A stretch of DNA of 64,000 nucleotides from Rhizobiales bacterium 65-79 (lineage in GTDB: Bacteria; Pseudomonadota; Alphaproteobacteria; Rhizobiales; Rhizobiaceae). Each line of letters begins with the position of its first letter. Position 1 is the stretch's first letter. The position numbers and the translations under genes were made by a program. The DNA is taken from positions 53,523 through 117,522 of the forward strand of contig MKRJ01000017.1 in assembly GCA_001896885.1 (NCBI GenBank), given 5' to 3'. The notes under the pieces were generated by a model. The model made no database searches. It had not been told where the DNA came from and worked only from the letters and a program-made list of their open reading frames with translations. Below are positions 17,906-26,788 of this stretch, in pieces.

Positions 17906-18865
17906 GTGGAGGAATTCAGGGGGAGCGCCTTCGATCGCCTCCGCGCGCTCGCCGGCGAAAGCGCGGGCGCATCCCGCGATCCGGGCGCCCTCCTCGTCGG
18001 ACTCGCCGGCCGCGGCATCCAGGCGTCGCGCTCTCCGATCATGCATGAGCGCGAAGGCCGCAGCCTCGGCATCCCGTACCGCTACGTGCTGATCGATTTC
18101 GATACGCTCGGCCTCGACGATCCGGAAATCGGGGCGGTCGTCCGCGCCGCGTCCAGGCTGGGCTTCGCCGGCCTCAACGTCACCCATCCTTTCAAGCAGG
18201 CGGTGATCCCGTCGCTCGACGCCCTGTCGCCCGAGGCCGACCTCATCGGCGCGGTCAACACGGTAGTCATGCGGGACGGCCGCTCCATCGGCCACAACAC
18301 GGATAGCTGGGGTTTCGCGGAGAGCCTGCGGCAAGCCGCCCCCGCCCTGCCGATCGAGCGCGTTGTCCTTTTCGGCGCCGGGGGCGCCGGCGCCGCGGTC
18401 GCGCACGCGCTCGCGCAACTCGGCGCCGGCAGGCTCGCCATCGTCGACCAGGACACGGAACGGGCGAAGGCGCTCGCCGGCCGGCTTCGCGGCGGCCCGG
18501 CGCAAAGGTTCGAAGCCACGACGGAGGTCGAGGCGGAAATCGCCCGCGCCGAGGGCGTGGTGAACGCAACGCCCGTCGGCATGGCGGGCCATCCCGGCAC
18601 GCCTTTCCCGACCCGATTCCTTTCCGCCGGACAATGGGTAGCGGACATCGTCTATTTTCCCGAGCGGACGGAACTGCTCCGCGCGGCGGGAGCAATCGGC
18701 TGCCGGGTCGTCCCCGGCTCCGGCATGGCGGTCTATCAGGCGGCGCGCGCCTTCGAACTCTTTACGGGCATCAAACCGAGTCTCGAGCGTCTGCGGGCTG
18801 CTTTCGACGATAGATCGAAAGGGCATGCCCAATTCGATTCCGATTTGATTTCACATATCCGATGA
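17906..18865 (+). CDS. Shikimate/quinate dehydrogenase-like protein
   Basis: AroE-family NAD(P)-dependent oxidoreductase of 319 residues. Substrate-site residues are present: SRSPIMHE, the Lys of NVTHPFKQ, and the Asp of HNTDSWGF. The nucleotide-binding loop is VLFGAGGAGAAVAHAL, and the C-terminal GMAVYQAARAFELFTG matches the family. The start is GTG, with GGGGAGG five bases upstream. It leads an operon with a polar-amino-acid-type ABC transporter and has a TetR regulator divergent from it. This suggests catabolic use of quinate or shikimate rather than the biosynthetic aroE role. The 40-residue N-terminal leader is longer than usual. Confidence 0.85.
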   Translation: MEEFRGSAFDRLRALAGESAGASRDPGALLVGLAGRGIQASRSPIMHEREGRSLGIPYRYVLIDFDTLGLDDPEIGAVVRAASRLGFAGLNVTHPFKQAVIPSLDALSPEADLIGAVNTVVMRDGRSIGHNTDSWGFAESLRQAAPALPIERVVLFGAGGAGAAVAHALAQLGAGRLAIVDQDTERAKALAGRLRGGPAQRFEATTEVEAEIARAEGVVNATPVGMAGHPGTPFPTRFLSAGQWVADIVYFPERTELLRAAGAIGCRVVPGSGMAVYQAARAFELFTGIKPSLERLRAAFDDRSKGHAQFDSDLISHIR

Positions 18866-18888
18866 AGGCAACCAGGGAGGAAATTCGG

Positions 18889-19719
18889 ATGCCACGATAC
18901 ACACTCAATCGCAGGACACTCTTTTCATTCGCCGCCGCCATCATAGCGGCCGCGGGACTGGCGAAGCCCGCATTCGCGATAACGCCGGCCGAAATCAAGG
19001 CGAAGGGCAAGCTCGTCGTCGGCATCCAGGGCGACAACCCGCCATGGGGATTCGTCACGACGAGCGGCACGCAGGACGGCCTCGACGCCGATATCGCGAA
19101 GCTCTACGGCAAGGAACTCGGCGTTCCGGTGCAGTTCGTGCCGCTGGAGGTCGATAACCGCATTCCGGCTCTCGTCAGCGGCCGCGTCGACGTCCTTTTC
19201 GCCACCATGGCGATGCTGCCGAACCGAGCGAAGGCCGTGCAGTTCAGCGAGCCTTATGTCGCCAACGCCATCGTGCTCGTTGGCCCCAAATCCGATAATA
19301 TCAAGACCAATGCCGACATGGCCGGTTATACGATCGGCGTCCCGAAGGGCTCCGCACAGGATACCCAGGTGACGAAGAGCGCGCCGAAGAGCGCCACCAT
19401 CCGCCGCTACGACGGCGACGCCGCGACCATACAGGCGCTTGTCTCCGGCCAGGTCCAACTGGTCGGCGGGAACACCTTCTACCTTCAGCGCATCGACAAG
19501 GCACGGCCGGGAAAATACGAGAACAAGCTCGAATTCCAGAGACTCTACAACGGCGCCTGCACCCGCCTCGGAGAGAAGGAAATCAATGCGTCGATCAACG
19601 CCTTCATCGACAAGATCAAGTCAGATGGCGACTTGAAGAAGATCTATGACAAGTGGATGAAGGTCCCTGTTCCGGATTTTCCGAAGAGCATGCCGGACAT
19701 CCCCTATACCGTCCAATAA
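18889..19719 (+). CDS. ABC transporter substrate-binding protein, family 3
   Basis: Periplasmic-binding protein of the polar amino acid family, 276 residues. It has a signal peptide (RRTLFSFAAAIIAAAGLAKP, cleavage after AFA) followed by GKLVVGIQGDNPPWGFV, DGLDADIAKLYGKELGV and VSGRVDVLFATMAM. The ATG at 18889 is chosen because AGGGAGGA lies just upstream; an in-frame ATG at 18862 overlaps the preceding gene. In the family the ligand is usually an amino acid or opine, but the dehydrogenase partner argues for another small organic acid. Confidence 0.9.
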   Translation: MPRYTLNRRTLFSFAAAIIAAAGLAKPAFAITPAEIKAKGKLVVGIQGDNPPWGFVTTSGTQDGLDADIAKLYGKELGVPVQFVPLEVDNRIPALVSGRVDVLFATMAMLPNRAKAVQFSEPYVANAIVLVGPKSDNIKTNADMAGYTIGVPKGSAQDTQVTKSAPKSATIRRYDGDAATIQALVSGQVQLVGGNTFYLQRIDKARPGKYENKLEFQRLYNGACTRLGEKEINASINAFIDKIKSDGDLKKIYDKWMKVPVPDFPKSMPDIPYTVQ

Positions 19720-19736
19720 GTTCGACGTGGGGCAGC

Positions 19737-19769
19737 GGCGGTATGCCGGGCGCAGCCTGGCGTACCGCC
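19737..19769 (+). other. Intercistronic hairpin after the binding-protein gene
   Basis: GGCGGTATGCC (19737-19747) and GGCGTACCGCC (19759-19769) form an 11-bp stem with one G:U pair. It lies 17 bases after the SBP stop and has no T-run. Hairpins in this position often protect SBP mRNA and lower expression of the permeases downstream. The rest of the 182-base gap to the first permease shows no gene. Confidence 0.5.
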
Positions 19770-19901
19770 CCGGAAAAGCCGCTGGCGGAAGACGGATCGC
19801 AAAGCGATTGTGCCTTCGCGCTCACGGGCGATCATGCATGCGAAGGAAGGTGGGATCATGATGCGAGCAAGCCGATCGCATCGTGACGCAGAGGGGAGAG
19901 G

Positions 19902-20570
19902 ATGGACTACAAGCTGGATTTCTCGCCTGTCATAGCGGGCATGCCCAGCCTTCTCCTCGGGTGCCTGGGAACGCTGACATTGGCAATATGCGGTATGGCG
20001 CTTGGCATGCTGATCGGCGTTGGCGGCGTCTTCCTGCGCGACTCCTCCTTCAAGCCGTTTCGCTGGCTCGTCATAGGGTTTGTGGAGATTATCCGGAACA
20101 CGCCGTTCCTGGTGCAGATCTTCTTCATCTATTTCGCCTTGCCATTTGCGGGGATCAGGCTCAATCCGACGCCGACCGCCATCGTGGCGCTCGGGGTCAA
20201 CGGAGGCGCGTATGCCATCGAGATCATCCGGGGCGGCATCAACTCCATCGCCCGAGGGCAAACCGAAGCTGGCCTGGCGCTTGGCCTGCACAAAGCCGAA
20301 GTCTTCCGTTTCATAATCCTCAAACCCGCCCTGCGCGCGATATTCCCGTCGCTGACCAGCCAGTTCATCCTTCTCACCCTCTCCACCAGCATCGCCTCGG
20401 CGATATCGGCCTACGAGCTCACATCCGTATCGCAACGCATCGAATCGGAAAGCTTCCGCAGCTTCGAGGTCTATTTCACGGACACGTTTTTCTACCTGAT
20501 CATTTCCTGGATGATCATGCGCCTTTTCGCGCTGATCTCGGCCCGCCTGCTCAGCTATCCGGTCAAATAG
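19902..20570 (+). CDS. Polar amino acid-type ABC transporter permease (first)
   Basis: HisM/GlnP-family permease of 222 residues with about five membrane helices. [15 protein letters not shown] loop: here [20 protein letters not shown]. The EAA-like loop [20 protein letters not shown] is clear, as is the early motif [18 protein letters not shown]. The start follows GAGGGGAGAGG. Forms the channel with the next permease. Confidence 0.92.
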   Translation: MDYKLDFSPVIAGMPSLLLGCLGTLTLAICGMALGMLIGVGGVFLRDSSFKPFRWLVIGFVEIIRNTPFLVQIFFIYFALPFAGIRLNPTPTAIVALGVNGGAYAIEIIRGGINSIARGQTEAGLALGLHKAEVFRFIILKPALRAIFPSLTSQFILLTLSTSIASAISAYELTSVSQRIESESFRSFEVYFTDTFFYLIISWMIMRLFALISARLLSYPVK

Positions 20571-20578
20571 GGAGCGCC

Positions 20579-21220
20579 ATGGGACAAGCGGAATTCCATT
20601 TCCTGCTCGTCGGGTTGAAATGGACGGTCATCCTTTCAGCCGCCGGCTTCGCCTTCGGTGGCGTGGCCGGTCTGTTCGTGGCACTTGCCCGCACCTCCGG
20701 ATTTCCAGCGCTGGAGCGTACCATGGCGGCCTATATCGCGTTCTTCCAGGGCACCCCGCTCCTGATGCAATTGTTCGTCGTCTATTACGGGCTCGCCTTG
20801 ATCGGGATAAGGCTGGAGGCATGGGTCTCCGTCTCGATCGGATTGACGCTCCATGCGAGCGCCTATCTGGGCGAGATATGGCGAGGGTCGATCGAAGCCG
20901 TGCCCAGCGGCCAGAGGGAGGCCGCCGAGGCGCTCAGCCTGAGATACGTTGCGCGCATGAAGGACGTGATCTTGCCGCAGGCCTTGCGGATATCGCTCCC
21001 CGCGACAATCGGCTTCCTCGTCCAGTTGATAAAGGGAACGTCGCTCGCCGCGATTGTCGGGTTCACCGAACTCACTCGCGCCGGCAACATCATCTCGAAC
21101 CAGATCTTCGAGCCGCTGACCGTCTTTGGCGTCGTCGGGGTGCTTTATTTCGTCATCTGCTGTCCCCTGTCGATCATCGGAGCGCAGATGGAGAAGAAAT
21201 TCGCCGCGTCAGGGAGGTAG
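20579..21220 (+). CDS. Polar amino acid-type ABC transporter permease (second)
   Basis: Partner permease of 213 residues. Markers are [20 protein letters not shown], the EAA loop [20 protein letters not shown], and [19 protein letters not shown]. The ATG at 20579 is eight bases after the first permease's stop; the open frame extends well upstream, but only this start gives a normal family N-terminus ([13 protein letters not shown]). Confidence 0.92.
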   Translation: MGQAEFHFLLVGLKWTVILSAAGFAFGGVAGLFVALARTSGFPALERTMAAYIAFFQGTPLLMQLFVVYYGLALIGIRLEAWVSVSIGLTLHASAYLGEIWRGSIEAVPSGQREAAEALSLRYVARMKDVILPQALRISLPATIGFLVQLIKGTSLAAIVGFTELTRAGNIISNQIFEPLTVFGVVGVLYFVICCPLSIIGAQMEKKFAASGR

Positions 21221-21226
21221 GAAGGC

Positions 21227-21277
21227 ATGAAACCATCGACCGTCGCTGCAAGTCCGTACGACGAGCTTTTCCATTGA
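21227..21277 (+). CDS. Possible 16-residue leader peptide
   Basis: ATG at 21227, preceded by GGGAGGTAGGAAGG, opens a 16-codon frame ([16 protein letters not shown]) that stops with TGA two bases before the ATG of the ATPase gene. The strong ribosome site belongs to this small frame; the ATPase start itself has none. Either it couples translation into the ATPase gene, or it is the original ATPase N-terminus cut off by a small indel. Confidence 0.35.
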   Translation: MKPSTVAASPYDELFH

Positions 21278-21279
21278 CG

Positions 21280-22038
21280 ATGCGCGCTCCCGAGCCGGCA
21301 TCGGCGGAACCCATCATCGTCATGGAGCATGTCGAGAAATGGTACGGCACCTTCAAGGCGCTATACGATATCAATCTCGCGGTTCTCAAAGGGGAGCGGA
21401 TCGTTCTGTGCGGTCCCTCCGGAAGCGGCAAATCCACGCTCATCCGTTGCATCAATCACCTTGAAACATATGAGAAAGGTGAAATCCGCGTCGATGGGGT
21501 TCTCCTCGGGAACCGGACAGTCGCGATCGATGCCGTCCGGCGCGAGGTCGGCATGGTCTTCCAGCAATTCAACCTCTTTCCGCACATGACGATCCTGCAG
21601 AACTGCACGCTCGCCCCGATGCGGTCGCTCGGCTTGAAGAAGGCCGCCGCCGAGGATCGGGCGCGACGGTTGCTGGATCGCGTCAAGGTCCTCGAACAGG
21701 CGGAGAAATACCCCGCACAGCTTTCCGGGGGCCAGCAGCAGCGTGTTGCGATTGCGCGCGCTCTTTGCATGCAACCGAAGGTCATGCTTTTTGACGAGCC
21801 GACATCCGCGCTTGATCCAGAGATGGTGAAGGAGGTTCTCGACACGATGATCGGCCTTGCCGAGGACGGCATGACCATGATCTGCGTCACGCATGAAATG
21901 GGGTTTGCGCGTCAGGTCGCGGATCGCGTGATCTTCATGGCAGGCGGGGCCATCGTCGAGGAGGCGCCGCCGCAGGAGTTCTTCACGGCGCCCAGCCACG
22001 AGCGCACGAAGAAGTTTTTGGGCGAGATCCTGCCCTAG
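21280..22038 (+). CDS. Polar amino acid-type ABC transporter ATP-binding protein
   Basis: GlnQ/HisP-type ATPase of 252 residues. Walker A is [11 protein letters not shown]-loop [13 protein letters not shown], signature [15 protein letters not shown], Walker [16 protein letters not shown], and the H-loop His is in CVTHEMGFA. The start at 21280 lies just after a 16-codon frame that carries the ribosome site. Last gene of the TetR-associated operon; it converges on the mandelate-racemase-like gene. Confidence 0.93.
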   Translation: MRAPEPASAEPIIVMEHVEKWYGTFKALYDINLAVLKGERIVLCGPSGSGKSTLIRCINHLETYEKGEIRVDGVLLGNRTVAIDAVRREVGMVFQQFNLFPHMTILQNCTLAPMRSLGLKKAAAEDRARRLLDRVKVLEQAEKYPAQLSGGQQQRVAIARALCMQPKVMLFDEPTSALDPEMVKEVLDTMIGLAEDGMTMICVTHEMGFARQVADRVIFMAGGAIVEEAPPQEFFTAPSHERTKKFLGEILP

Positions 22039-22133
22039 ACCTTTCAAGGTTGGCTGGAAGGCTCCAGATCAGTCGAACGCCGAGCACCAGCCGTCGACCG
22101 GGTGCAGGATCCTTCGCGGACAGCCGGGAGCTC

Positions 22134-23270
22134 TCACCGCCGGAAAGACCGCAGCCCCTCGACATCCGGCTCAATCCCCAGGCCGGGACGGGCGGACAAC
22201 GTGATCGCGCCGTCGACGATATCGGGAAAGCGGCCGCCGAGAGCTTCGCGCAGCGGGTTGTCGTTGGCGTCGACCTCGACATAGCCAGGTCCGCCGACCG
22301 CCGCCTTCAGATGCATGGAGGCCATGAGCCCGATGCCGCCGCCCAGCCAGTGCGGGCAGAAGAGACGGCCCTCTCCGTTCACCAGCCGTCCGAGCGGCAC
22401 GCAGCCACTGAAGCCGCCCCATTTGCCGAGGTCGGGCTGGAACACGCCGATCGCCTTCGAATGCAGCGCTTCCTCGAACGCCGCCTTGCCGCGCAAATTC
22501 TCGCCCGCCGCAAGCGGCATCCCCGCTTTCCTTGCCAGTTCCTGCCAGACCGGCCAGGACGTATCGGCCGGTACCGGCTCCTCCAGCCATCCAAGGTCGT
22601 ATTGCTGGAGCCTAGGCAGCATCCAAAGCGCCGTTTCCGGGTTCCATCCCTGATTCACGTCGGCCATCAGCGGCGTTTCGGGGCCAAGCAGTTCCCGCAG
22701 CGCCGCGAGATTGGCGATGTCCCGGTCGGCGCCGAAGCCGATCTTAAGCTTGAACGCGCGATAGCCTGCGTAGCGTTTCTCGGCCGCCAGTTTTTCGGGA
22801 TCGGTGGGATTGATGCCCGACGCGTAGGGGCGGATTTCCGGCTCCCCCCCGAGCAGCTTCCACAGGGGCTTGCCGAGCAGCTTTCCGGTGAGGTCCCACA
22901 GCGCGATATCCGCTCCGGCGATGATCTGCGCGATGGTGCCCGGCTCGCCGCATTGCAGGCCGAGCACGTGGAGACGGGCCGTCAGCTCGGAAAACGCCGC
23001 CATCGGATCGGGCCAGGCCCGCGCCAGCAGCAGCGGAGCGACGTAGTTCTCCAGCATGCGGGCGCGATGCTCGGCGCCGACATTCGGAAAATTGCACCAG
23101 ACCTCGCCCCAGCCGACCGCGCCGTCGGCGTCCTCGATCCGCACCACCAGCGCCGGCCGGTCCGTCATGGTGCCGAAGGAGGTCACGACGGGCGTTGCGA
23201 TCGGCACCCTGAAGACCATCGCCTCGACGCGAGCGAGGCGGATTTCTGGCAAGTCCCCCAACGCGTCCAA
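22134..23270 (-). CDS. Enolase-superfamily enzyme, mandelate racemase-like
   Basis: 378-residue MR/MLE-type protein. The capping domain is followed by a barrel with FKLKIG (KxK acid/base), metal ligands in MADVNQGW, LEEPVP and AGENL, and a likely His base in PHWLGGGIG, which fits the mandelate racemase subgroup more than the MLE subgroup. The annotated start is a TTG four bases after the GMC oxidoreductase stop; nearby alternative starts are possible, but LPEIRLARVEAMVF looks like the authentic first strand. Last gene of the GntR-led operon. Probably acts on a sugar acid or another alpha-hydroxy acid. Confidence 0.85.
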   Translation of the reverse strand: MDALGDLPEIRLARVEAMVFRVPIATPVVTSFGTMTDRPALVVRIEDADGAVGWGEVWCNFPNVGAEHRARMLENYVAPLLLARAWPDPMAAFSELTARLHVLGLQCGEPGTIAQIIAGADIALWDLTGKLLGKPLWKLLGGEPEIRPYASGINPTDPEKLAAEKRYAGYRAFKLKIGFGADRDIANLAALRELLGPETPLMADVNQGWNPETALWMLPRLQQYDLGWLEEPVPADTSWPVWQELARKAGMPLAAGENLRGKAAFEEALHSKAIGVFQPDLGKWGGFSGCVPLGRLVNGEGRLFCPHWLGGGIGLMASMHLKAAVGGPGYVEVDANDNPLREALGGRFPDIVDGAITLSARPGLGIEPDVEGLRSFRR

Positions 23271-23273
23271 GCG

Positions 23274-24920
23274 TCAGACCCCCGCCATGGAAGGCGCCCG
23301 CGCGCCCTGATCGGTGCCAAGCACCAGCGCGGCCCCCTTCTCGCCGATCATGATGGAGGCGGCGTTGGTGTTGGCCGACACCATGTCCGGCATCACCGAG
23401 GCGTCGATGACGCGCAGGCCCTCCACCCCTCGCACCTTCAGCGACGGATCGACGACCGACCCGGTATCCGAGCCCATGCGGCAGGTTCCGACCGGGTGGA
23501 AAACCGTCCCTCCCCCGTTGGCGGCGAATTCCAGCAGTTCCTCGTCCGTCCGGCGGTCGGAGCCGGGCAGCATTTCGGCCGCGACCAGGTCGCGGAAGGC
23601 CGGCTGGGCATAGATGTCGCGCAGGATGCGCAGGCCGGCGACGAGCACCTTCCGGTCGAGTTCCTCGGCAAGATAGTTGGGCTCGATCAGCGGATCGGCG
23701 AAAGGGTCGGCGGACTGAATGGAGACGCGTCCCTTCGAGGCCGGCCGGCACTGGCAGGCCGACGCCGTGAAGCCGGAATAGCGGTGCAGCGGCTCGCCCG
23801 GCTTGTCGACCGATAGCGGCATGACATTGAACTGCATGTCCGAGCGGCCGCCGCTGGCGTGCTCCGTCGCGACGAAGCCGCCGACCTGGCCGGCGCCGAC
23901 GGTCAGGGGACCGGAGTTCCTGAACAGCCACCGCGCGCCCATCCCGGCGAGCTTCAGCGGATTGCGCACATCGTCGTTCAGCGACATGCGGCGTTTCAGC
24001 CGCACGATGGTGCGCGCCTGGTAGTGGTCCTTGAGGTTCTCGCCGACCTCCGGCGCGTCGACCACCACGCCGATGCCGTGGCGGGCGAGATGCGAGGCCG
24101 ACCCGATGCCGGAGAGCTGCAGAATCTGCGGCGTCTGCAGCGTACCGGCGGCGAGGATGATCTCGCGTCCCGCCGTGACGCGGTGGACGTTCGAGCGGGC
24201 ATTCGCCTCGATCCATTCCACCGAGGTCGCCCGCCGGCGTTCGAAGATGATGCACGAGACCTGCGCATGCGTGACAACGGTGAGGTTCCTGCGGGCCAGC
24301 GCGGGCCTCAGGAAGGCGACGGCGGCGCTCTGGCGCCAGCCGTTGCGGATGGTGAGCTGATAGGAGCCGACGCCGTATTCCGAGGCGCCGTTCATGTCGG
24401 GATTGTGAGGGAACCCGGCCTGCTGGCCGGCCTCCAGCCAGGCGCGGCAATAGGGATGGTCGTTGCGCAGTTCCGAGACGCCGAGCTCGCCGTTACCGCC
24501 GTGCCAGGCGTTCTCGCCGCCCTCGTAGCGTTCCGAGCGCTTGAAGACCGGCAGGACGGAACGGTAGTCCCACCCCGTCGCGCCGGCCGCGGCCCAGTCG
24601 TCATAGTCCTGATGCTGGCCGCGTATGTAGAGAAGGCCGTTGATCGAGGACGATCCGCCGATGATGCGCCCGCGCGGCCATTTTATCGACCGCCCGCCGG
24701 CGTGCGGACTGGGCGCGGTCGGGAAGACGCGCGAAAAGCGCTGGTCGTAGATGGTGCGGAAATAGCCGACCGGCAGCCGGACCCAGAAATTGCGGTCCCA
24801 GCCGCCGGCCTCCAGCACGAGCACGCGTGTCGACGGATCCGCGGAAAGACGGTTCGCAAGAACGCATCCCGCGGATCCGGCGCCGACGATCACATAATCG
24901 TATTCGGACCGCTCGACCAT
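23274..24920 (-). CDS. GMC-family FAD-dependent oxidoreductase
   Basis: Choline-dehydrogenase-like flavoprotein of 548 residues. FAD binding: VIVGAGSAGCVLANRLS and VLVLEAGG. The GMC signature region is WPRGRIIGGSSSINGLLYIR. The active-site His is in FHPVGTCRMG and the C-terminal Asn in SANTNAASIMIG. The ATG at 24920 follows AAAGAGG. It sits between the SBP and the enolase-superfamily gene, so oxidation of an imported alcohol followed by epimerisation or dehydration of the product is plausible. The substrate is not evident; BetA itself is normally found with betB/betI, which are absent. Confidence 0.9.
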   Translation of the reverse strand: MVERSEYDYVIVGAGSAGCVLANRLSADPSTRVLVLEAGGWDRNFWVRLPVGYFRTIYDQRFSRVFPTAPSPHAGGRSIKWPRGRIIGGSSSINGLLYIRGQHQDYDDWAAAGATGWDYRSVLPVFKRSERYEGGENAWHGGNGELGVSELRNDHPYCRAWLEAGQQAGFPHNPDMNGASEYGVGSYQLTIRNGWRQSAAVAFLRPALARRNLTVVTHAQVSCIIFERRRATSVEWIEANARSNVHRVTAGREIILAAGTLQTPQILQLSGIGSASHLARHGIGVVVDAPEVGENLKDHYQARTIVRLKRRMSLNDDVRNPLKLAGMGARWLFRNSGPLTVGAGQVGGFVATEHASGGRSDMQFNVMPLSVDKPGEPLHRYSGFTASACQCRPASKGRVSIQSADPFADPLIEPNYLAEELDRKVLVAGLRILRDIYAQPAFRDLVAAEMLPGSDRRTDEELLEFAANGGGTVFHPVGTCRMGSDTGSVVDPSLKVRGVEGLRVIDASVMPDMVSANTNAASIMIGEKGAALVLGTDQGARAPSMAGV

Positions 24921-24948
24921 CACGCGCCTCTTTTCATCGATCCCTCGC

Positions 24949-25941
24949 TCAGGCCTTGATCGTGTCGAGGTAGAGCGACGGATCGAAATATTTCGATGCC
25001 GGCACGGGGTTCTGGATCTTGGCGAAGCCGGTGAAGAAGTCGGTGACGTGCTGCAGCCAGCCGGTCACCGTGCCGTCCTCGTATTTCTTGCGCCATTCGG
25101 CGGAGGAGAAGACCTTCTCGGCCGCGAACTGATCCTTGAGGTCGGGCAGCGAGACGTTGGGATAACGCTCCTTCTGCAGGGTGGCGAGCGCCTCGTCGGT
25201 GTCGGAGACGAGATAGTCGTTCGCCTCGGCCCATGCCTTGATGATGTTCACCAGCACTTCCTTGTTGGAATCGAAGAAATCGTTGCGCGCCGCCCAGCCG
25301 TCGACGATCGCCGCCTGCGGGTAGTAGGCGGAGGCGTCGACGAGCTTGACCGCACCTGGCGACTTCTTCTTCACCGATTCGTTGAACGGCACCCACAGCG
25401 CCACAGCCTCCACGGCCTTGGAGATGAAGGCGGTGACGGCATCGGGCATGCGCTGGTTGACGAGCGTCACCTCGCTCGGGTCGATGTGATTGGCCTTCAA
25501 GGCCGTATCGAGGAAGACATGCGCGGTCGTGCCGAGCGTGGTCGAGATCTTCTTGCCCTTGAGGTCGGCGAAGGTCTTCACGCCCATGTCCGGGTGAACC
25601 CAGAGCTGGGCCGTCGCAAACTCGATATCGTTAATTAGGAAGACCTTGCCCTGGCCGCGCGCCGGGAAGTTTGAGACGACGGCGCCGGTGGAAAGCACGT
25701 CGATCGAGCCGCCCGTCATCGCCTGGAACAGTTCGAGCCCGGTCTGGAACTGGACGAATTCCATGTCGAGCCCGTGCTTCTTCCACAGGCCCTTCGATTC
25801 GGCGAGCCACATCTGCCCGTCGACGGCGAGCGTATGCAGATAGCCGACCTTCACCTTGCTGGACGCCGCCAGCGCACGCATCGGCGCGGCGCCCGCCAGG
25901 GCGAGCGCTCCCGAAAGTTTCATGAAATCCCGACGGTCCAT
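24949..25941 (-). CDS. NitT/TauT-type ABC substrate-binding protein
   Basis: SsuA/TauA-like periplasmic protein of 330 residues with a Tat-type leader (RRDFMKLSGALALAG, cleavage after ALA). Core motifs are KVGYLHTLAVDGQMWLAES, GSIDVLSTGAVVSNF and TTLGTTAHVFLDTAL. Family members bind sulfonates, nitrate, pyrimidines or aromatic acids. A GGGAGGAAA ribosome site precedes the ATG. It follows the ATPase gene by 28 bases. Confidence 0.9.
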   Translation of the reverse strand: MDRRDFMKLSGALALAGAAPMRALAASSKVKVGYLHTLAVDGQMWLAESKGLWKKHGLDMEFVQFQTGLELFQAMTGGSIDVLSTGAVVSNFPARGQGKVFLINDIEFATAQLWVHPDMGVKTFADLKGKKISTTLGTTAHVFLDTALKANHIDPSEVTLVNQRMPDAVTAFISKAVEAVALWVPFNESVKKKSPGAVKLVDASAYYPQAAIVDGWAARNDFFDSNKEVLVNIIKAWAEANDYLVSDTDEALATLQKERYPNVSLPDLKDQFAAEKVFSSAEWRKKYEDGTVTGWLQHVTDFFTGFAKIQNPVPASKYFDPSLYLDTIKA

Positions 25942-25969
25942 CTTTTTCCTCCCTTGGTTTGATGGTGTT

Positions 25970-26788
25970 TCAGTCTTCGGTGGTCCGCTGCGCTTCCTGC
26001 GCAGCGTATTCGCGCATCACCAGTTCATGAACGCTGGCCCGCAACTCGTTGAATTCCGGCGTTTCCTGGAGCGCGTGATGGCGCGGATAAGGAAAGGGCA
26101 CCTCGACCACGCTGCGCACGCGCGACGGGCGCGCGGAGATGACCACGACCCGGTTGGAGAGATAGACCGCCTCCTCGACCGAGTGGGTGATGAGCATCAC
26201 CGTCTTGCCCTCGGCCCCGAGAATATCGAGCAGGAGGTCGTGCATGGCGCTGCGCGTCTGCGCGTCGAGCGCGCCGAAGGGTTCGTCCATGAGAAGGAAA
26301 TCGGGATTGACCGCATAGGCCCGCGCCAGCGCCAGCCGCTGGCGCATGCCGCCGGACAGCGTCTTCGGATAGGCCTTGCGGAAGTCCCACAGCCGCATCA
26401 GCTTCAGATAGCGCTCGACGATTTCGGCGCGTTCCTTCGCCGGCTTGCGGTTGGCCTTGAGCCTCAGCCCGAAGGCGACGTTCTCCTCGACCGTCAGCCA
26501 GGGGAAAACGCCATATTCCTGGAACATTACGCCGCGATCCGGCCCCGGCCCGGCGATCGCCTTGCCGTCGAGCGTGACCGAACCCCTAGTCGGCTTCACG
26601 AAGCCGGCGGCCATGTTCATCAAGGTCGTCTTGCCGCAGCCGGACGGGCCGACGAGCGAGACGAACTCGCCGGCGCGGATCGAGAGCGAAACCTCATGCA
26701 CGACCTCCAGCGGACCGCGATCGGTCGGGAACTGCATCGAGATGTTCTCGAACCGCAGGCGCTCCAGGGCAGGCGCGTTCGCGCTCAT
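25970..26788 (-). CDS. NitT/TauT-type ABC ATP-binding protein
   Basis: 272-residue ATPase. Walker A is GPSGCGKTTL, Q-loop VMFQEYGVFPWLT, signature LSGGMRQRLALARAY, Walker B FLLMDEPFGALD, H-loop LITHSVEEAV: an SsuB/TauB-type protein. The start ATG overlaps the permease stop by four bases (ATGA), so the open frame further upstream is ignored. Confidence 0.94.
   Translation of the reverse strand: MSANAPALERLRFENISMQFPTDRGPLEVVHEVSLSIRAGEFVSLVGPSGCGKTTLMNMAAGFVKPTRGSVTLDGKAIAGPGPDRGVMFQEYGVFPWLTVEENVAFGLRLKANRKPAKERAEIVERYLKLMRLWDFRKAYPKTLSGGMRQRLALARAYAVNPDFLLMDEPFGALDAQTRSAMHDLLLDILGAEGKTVMLITHSVEEAVYLSNRVVVISARPSRVRSVVEVPFPYPRHHALQETPEFNELRASVHELVMREYAAQEAQRTTED

Noticed and set aside
17906..18865. 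The biosynthetic aroE
   Set aside because: Biosynthetic aroE in rhizobia is normally beside coaE/dnaQ-type genes; this copy leads a TetR-associated transport operon and has an extended N-terminus.
23274..24920. Choline dehydrogenase BetA
   Set aside because: No betaine aldehyde dehydrogenase or BetI regulator nearby; the operon context is a NitT/TauT transporter and a racemase-like enzyme.
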